A stretch of DNA of 64,000 nucleotides, taken from NCBI GenBank assembly GCA_002914845.1, contig JXTC01000015.1, positions 694,816 to 758,815 on the forward strand. The letters run 5' to 3'. The notes beneath the pieces are model-generated. The model had not been told where the DNA came from and searched no databases. It saw nothing but the letters and a program-made list of their open reading frames with translations. Origin of the DNA: Trema orientale (Eukaryota > Streptophyta > Magnoliopsida > Rosales > Cannabaceae). Every line of letters starts with the position of its first letter. The first letter of the stretch is position 1. This document shows positions 59,421 through 64,000 of this stretch, piece after piece. Position numbers and translations under genes: made by a program.

Positions 59421-61529
59421 TTCTTTTAAAACCGATCGATTTCCTTACAAATTATAGTTGCTAAATGCGTAAAAAATATATTCTTTTAAAACCAATATGT
59501 AAACAATATAAATATAAGTAACAATATAAAAAAAGAAAAAGAAAAATAAGTATTTGAAAAAGTTGGAGAATGTTAAATACGTTGTTTTTTTACACTATTT
59601 AGTCTTTAGCTTTAATGCTTAAGATGTGGATTTTTTTATTATATTATTAAAATATGAAACTAGACAATATAATCCATATGTCAAACACTGAGATCACGAG
59701 AGTGTAAAAGAAAAAAAAGTACAAAAAAGGGTGTCTTTAGTATTACTTGAAAAAATAATATATTGCGACCAAAGACAAACCATCGGTATCAAGAAATTTA
59801 AAACTATATAAAGTTAGACTCATACATCTTAAGTTCATATCAAAATAATAAGACACTTCCCACACTAAAAATATGTGCTTAACACCTATAATTAATTAAT
59901 AAAATTAAACGGATAAACCTTTCATTAGTCAAATTACTTGTCTGATTTATTATGAACCTTTTTGTACTAATATAAGGATTGTTTAAATCAAAATAATAAC
60001 ATAATCATTAAGCAATGAAAATTTTAACGATTAATTAATTTTCTTCTTTAAAGTGTTGGGAGATAGATATCACTGTAAATAGTTTTTATTTGGAGTGCCA
60101 CTGCAATTTTAATATAAATCCGAAACTATCATTGTAATTTTTTGAAGAAAAAATTCAAAAAAGTTTGAATTATGTTAGTGATAGAAGAAAAGTAATTAGA
60201 AACATTAGTATTCGCAGGCGGTAAGTTTACGTAAAGCCAAGTCGCCACCAACTACCAAGCATGACCACATCGACCAGTCTTTATTATGTTACGCGTACAT
60301 ACATATTTAATCATATATATATATATAAATGATTACAACAATATTTACCCGTGGATGGTTACAATAGTTTAAGCCGTTAGATCTAATATCCTAAGGTGGT
60401 GATTAGTTTGGTGGTTGGCCAAAAAAATTTAATGCTATTTATTATTATCAAAAAAATTTAGTGCTATCACTACTTTTTTTAGTATCCATTCATGGTCACA
60501 AAAAAATTGTAACCATTGAGAAGTCCTCCATATATATATATATAGCAGTGGTGCGTTATTTATTTATTGGGTAAGTTTCAATGTGTACTTTTATTTTTGC
60601 TGTATGGATGGGTAAGTTTAACTAATTTGAAAATAAACATATAATAATAAATTATCTCATTAAATATATTAATTTTTATTTTTTTTAATCATTTCTGTTT
60701 TGAAAATTTAATTTAAAGTTTAATTTTTTAATTACTTTTAATTTAAAACTATATGTAATTGTATCTTCAATATTTCATAAAATTTCTTTTTTACTATACG
60801 AAAGGTAAAATCCAAGGTAGCATAATTTTCATATTATGAATAAGTTGTTTTCTTAAATAACAGAAAATGAATAAAGCAACTACATTAAAAGAAAATTTGT
60901 TTAAAAAAATAATTATATGTGAAACAACTTAAAATTTGTACATCTTTTGTTATTTTTTTTTCCAATGAATAAGATAGTTGAGAGTGATTTAGAATTATTA
61001 AGTATTTTTCACTTGTTTCATTTTCTGATAAAATAAAAAAGTAGAAAAATTTGATCAATTCATCATGTTATTCATCTTTTTTGTTTTAAATAATTTTCTA
61101 TATTTATATATGTATTAATTATAATAATTTTTTTAGTAAATCTAATAATATTATTTTAGTCATTAGATTAAAATCTAATGGCTCAAATTACAGTACCATC
61201 CATAGAGTAAAAACAAAAATCTCTACTGAAACATCACACTTACTTATTTTCAAACATAACGCATCTTAATCCCAAATTGCAAGGCCAAATTAAGACCATT
61301 GATATTACAAAAACGGCCACTCCCTTTTTTATACCCTTTCATGTCTATTGGTTAATTTTTATGTCTAATTTTATTTCCTCTCCTTTTTTTTCCCCCCCCA
61401 ATTTCCTTGCAAGGCATGCATGTATATTAATTATCACTTTTTATTCATATATCTACTGGCATTAAAAAGTAGAAAGGGAAGATTTCCCTTTCCAATATTA
61501 ATTTTTTTAATTTCATAATTAATCAACAG
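59421..61529. other. AT-rich intergenic sequence, with a second (TA)n-flanked segment
   Basis: No gene. A segment at about 60327-60530 lies between two (TA)n runs, has GGTTACAATAG near its left end and ATTGTAACC near its right end, and shares the word GCCGTTAGATCTAAT with other MITEs in the window. It may be another microsatellite-bounded MITE. Confidence 0.4.
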
Positions 61530-62570
61530 CGAATGGGAACATTGAGTCTCTAATAGCCTTGTTGCCAAAGTTGCCCCCTCATGCGTGCACAAAGCAAGAG
61601 GTGGACTTGGGCCATTGCCGAGGCCCAAATCGAACTCAACTGTGCTTCTTAATCCTTGGACTCGGCCTCGTATCTATCGGCATGCAGCGGCGGAATGAGG
61701 CCATGCAGTATTCCCTTCGGCGTCGACCAGTTCGACCCCAGCCACCCATCAAGGACGAAAAGGAATCAACAGCTTTTTCAACTGGTATAGTCACTATCCG
61801 AGGTTGTTGGGAATTTTTTCACTTATATTTTTGGACCAATGTATGTGTATTCATCACCTTATACTATATATTAAGTTGACCTGTTATGCTAGTAAGTGTA
61901 ACACGATAACGTACTTTCGATTTTAAGTAACCTTGTGTATAAAAGAAAAATGTTATCCATCACTGTCCATAACTGCATATCTGTCAGTACTTGAAAACTA
62001 TTAATATATAGCATAACGTGCGTGACATATATAATTGGTTTCCATTTTTTTTTATGTGCATGCCAATATTTTGTTATAATGTCGCGTATATAATAGTGCC
62101 GTGGTGGTGATATGTTTGATAAAACTATACCATGATTTGAGGTTAATCATTTTATTTGGTGGTGAAATTATTAACTGACAGGTACTACACCACTTTAATG
62201 ATCGTGTTACTAAGTCAAACCATAGTGGTTTACGTCCAGGACAAGGTGAGCCACGGTTCTCATGGCTTACTCCATCATATTTTTCTTCTTTGGGACGAAA
62301 CTCTACTATTACGTCAAGCCGGAGGGAAGCATATTTTCTAGCATTGCGCAGGTTTTTGTTGCTGCTTATAAGAAGCGCCACCTTAAGCTCCCCGCCGCCG
62401 CGGCCGGCGAAGGCGAAGATGATGATCATGTGGTTGGTGGCGTACAGCAGGTGTTCTGTGATCCGCCAGTGAAAGGTGGAAATGGGTTGTCAAAGCTTGA
62501 CGTTTTTCGTCATTGTGCATCCAGAGATGCTTCAAAAACAACTCCTCAATATATCATCTGATGAGATCAT
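61530..62570 (+). pseudogene. NPF (NRT1/PTR) transporter pseudogene, chimeric
   Basis: Parts of two exons of an NPF2-type gene. The first (~61530-61795) reads SLIALLPKLPPHACTKQE, GPNRTQLCFLILGLGLVSIG and, after a 4-base insertion, SGGMRPCSIPFGVDQFDPS. After a further frame change it reads KGINSFFNWY. A GT donor after TTCAACTG and an acceptor at TGACAG (~62180) fit the normal NPF intron. The second part reads YYTTLMIVLLSQTIVVYVQD, then after a short loss KLYYYVKPEGSIFSSIAQVF and KKRHLKLP. At least three frame disruptions are present, and the first two exons and the C-terminal half are absent. From about 62497 (LSKL) the sequence stops matching an NPF exon and instead matches exon 1 of the gene at 63179. 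It is a tandem-duplicate relic. Confidence 0.8.
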
Positions 62571-63102
62571 ATCGTGTGATTTCTCTCTTATTGTTTTGTG
62601 GATATAATAAACAAAACCATACAATTTTTTAATATATAGTCTTAAATTCAAATTCAGGCATATAAATTTATATTAACTACGCCCACTTGTCATTTGTCAT
62701 TAGCCATCCAATCATATAATGAACTAGGATATGTTTTTCCAAAAGATTGTCCCATTTGTTATCTCATTTAATTACTTAATTAAACATTAATTGACAAATA
62801 ATCAACAGTGACGATTTCTCTAAAAGTTTTTTTTATAAAATAACAACTTTGTTGATTATTAGTATTTAAATGGATGTGATAATAATTGGGAAATCGGATC
62901 TCAGTCCACATATGATATATTTCTATCTAGTACTTTTACTTGGTTCATATATATATATATAGTGGTGCCACAACCGAAGTTCTTACTTAGCTCAAGACAT
63001 CTAGCTAGTAACATGTCTTGAAGAGAGTCTTGCAGATTAAAGCTCTCCGCACGTATAAGCAGCAGACATCTCCCAAATCAGATAGACCAGCTCAGAAAAA
63101 GA

Positions 63103-63138
<36 letters not shown>

Positions 63139-63178
63139 CACATATTTGTGAGAGATTACATATATTTATTTATAAAAG
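62571..63178. promoter_or_regulatory. Upstream region of the NPF2-type gene
   Basis: AT-rich. A long (TA)n run lies at about 63107-63136, and CATATATATATATAG is near 62946. These are TATA-like, but no core promoter can be picked with confidence. Confidence 0.35.
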
Positions 63179-63790
63179 ATGAAGCAGCCAAGTTGCTCGA
63201 CGTTTTCGTCTTTGTGCATCCAAAGGTGCTTCAAAAACAACTCCTTAATATCATTTGATGATCATGATCATCAGGATCTTGAACCGGCAGCCGAGAAAAC
63301 GAATGAAAATATGGTGGCTGATAATTCAGCCAAAAGAAAATCCGGTGGATGGAGGGCCGTCTCTTTCATCTTAGGTATTCTCCTCCTCTCTCTCTCTCGG
63401 GTAGTGTACTCATCATGATATACACATTAAAAAAAAGATACAAATCAAAGGTGTATATATATATATACATGTATATAAAAATGAACTGAAAATTTTCTAG
63501 CTATAGCCAATTAATGAATAATTGAGATAAAGAATAAGGCGTTACATTTATTTATTTTTATTTCGAGTGCAGCAAATGAAACGTGTGAGAGATTAGCCTC
63601 CTTTGGTCTATTGGGAAACTTTATGGTATACTTGATGACGAAGCTTAACATGGATCAAGTTTCAGCTTCCAATGTTTTGAACATATGGAATGGTGTCACC
63701 AATTTCGCACCCTTGGTCGGAGCCTTCATCTCTGATGCCTACGCCGGCCGCTTCCGTACTATTGCTTATGCATCTTTTGCTTCTCTTTTG
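63179..63790 (+). CDS. NPF2-type nitrate/peptide transporter, first two exons (partial gene)
   Basis: Exon 1 is 63179-63374 and exon 2 is 63573-63790 (218 bp), joined by a phase-1 GT-AG intron. Exon 2 ends at CTTTTG before GTATGTTC, and the gene runs past the window edge. The translation carries the proton-coupling ExxER motif (NETCERLASFG), then LLGNFMVYLMTKLNMDQVSA, WNGVTNFAPLVGAFISDAYA and GRFRTIAYASFASLL. This is the TM1-TM3 region of NRT1/PTR (NPF) carriers. NPF proteins are 12-helix H+-coupled symporters for nitrate, peptides, hormones or glucosinolates. The N-terminal cytosolic tail (~50 residues) is variable, as usual. Similarity and the PTST2 neighbour point to NPF2.12/NPF2.13-like (NRT1.6/NRT1.7, nitrate), but the substrate cannot be read from this part. 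Confidence 0.85.
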
Positions 63791-64000
63791 GTATGTTCAA
63801 TTTGTGACCCCATTAATAATTTTTCAAAGCTGTTTTTTTTTTTTTTTTTTCCTTATTATTGTTATTATTTTTCTCTCTTAATAATTTCCTTGACATAAAA
63901 GTATAGATAACAATTTAAGAACATATGTTCATACATTCATGTCAATCCAAAATTACCAAATACAGTACCTGAAAAAGATTACTACTGTTCATTAATAAAT

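Overview
The window is nuclear DNA of a flowering plant, most likely a rosid eudicot. The evidence is AT-rich intergenic sequence, GT-AG spliced genes with short introns, chloroplast-targeted proteins, and plant families of LTR elements, MITEs, PIF/Harbinger and MULE transposons and tRNA-derived SINEs. I cannot name the species. There is no sign of bacterial genes, CRISPR arrays or rRNA genes.

Layout. Positions 1-25.8 kb are a repeat-dominated block without a supportable host gene. It holds a small TIR MITE (1.65 kb), a foldback element (4.8 kb), a dispersed repeat (5.2 kb), an 8.7-kb LTR element carrying only gag (7.8-16.5 kb), a solo LTR (17.7-19.2 kb), a 4.4-kb PIF/Harbinger element with two decayed genes (19.9-24.3 kb) and a SINE (25.3 kb). 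From 25.8 to 27.2 kb lies a minus-strand gene for a plastid-type small multidrug export family membrane protein. From 28.5 to 32.9 kb is a run of MULE-like and microsatellite-flanked MITEs, including one MULE that appears to have captured a host gene fragment.

The gene-rich core is 33.2-45.3 kb: an RRM protein (+), an RCC1-repeat protein (+), OEP24, a chloroplast outer-envelope pore (+), and a PTST2-like starch-granule initiation protein with a CBM48 domain (-). All exons could be placed with consistent splice phase. A nearly whole Copia element (45.9-50.9 kb) sits just upstream of the PTST2-like gene. The right part has a TRIM (55.4 kb), a Copia 5' fragment (58-59.4 kb), a broken NPF (NRT1/PTR) transporter copy (61.5-62.6 kb) and the first two exons of an apparently sound NPF2-type gene that runs off the right edge (63.2 kb onward).

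Gene order. RRM, RCC1, PTST2-like and NPF2-like is the order I recall for Arabidopsis At1g27050, At1g27060, At1g27070 and At1g27080. The core therefore looks like a conserved syntenic block, here expanded by transposons and with OEP24 between RCC1 and PTST2. OEP24 (envelope metabolite passage), PTST2 (starch granule initiation) and the export-family protein are all plastid-linked, but I see no evidence that they form one pathway unit.

Most notable observations: a chimeric NPF pseudogene whose end switches into sequence matching exon 1 of the neighbouring NPF gene; two transposons in the same spot of adjacent tandem repeat units; a (TA)n-bounded MITE family resembling rice Micron elements; a perfect 26-bp inverted repeat in a PTST2 intron; a GC-AG intron in the RCC1 gene; and a MULE with a likely captured F-box fragment. 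I did not find a convincing new multi-gene system.
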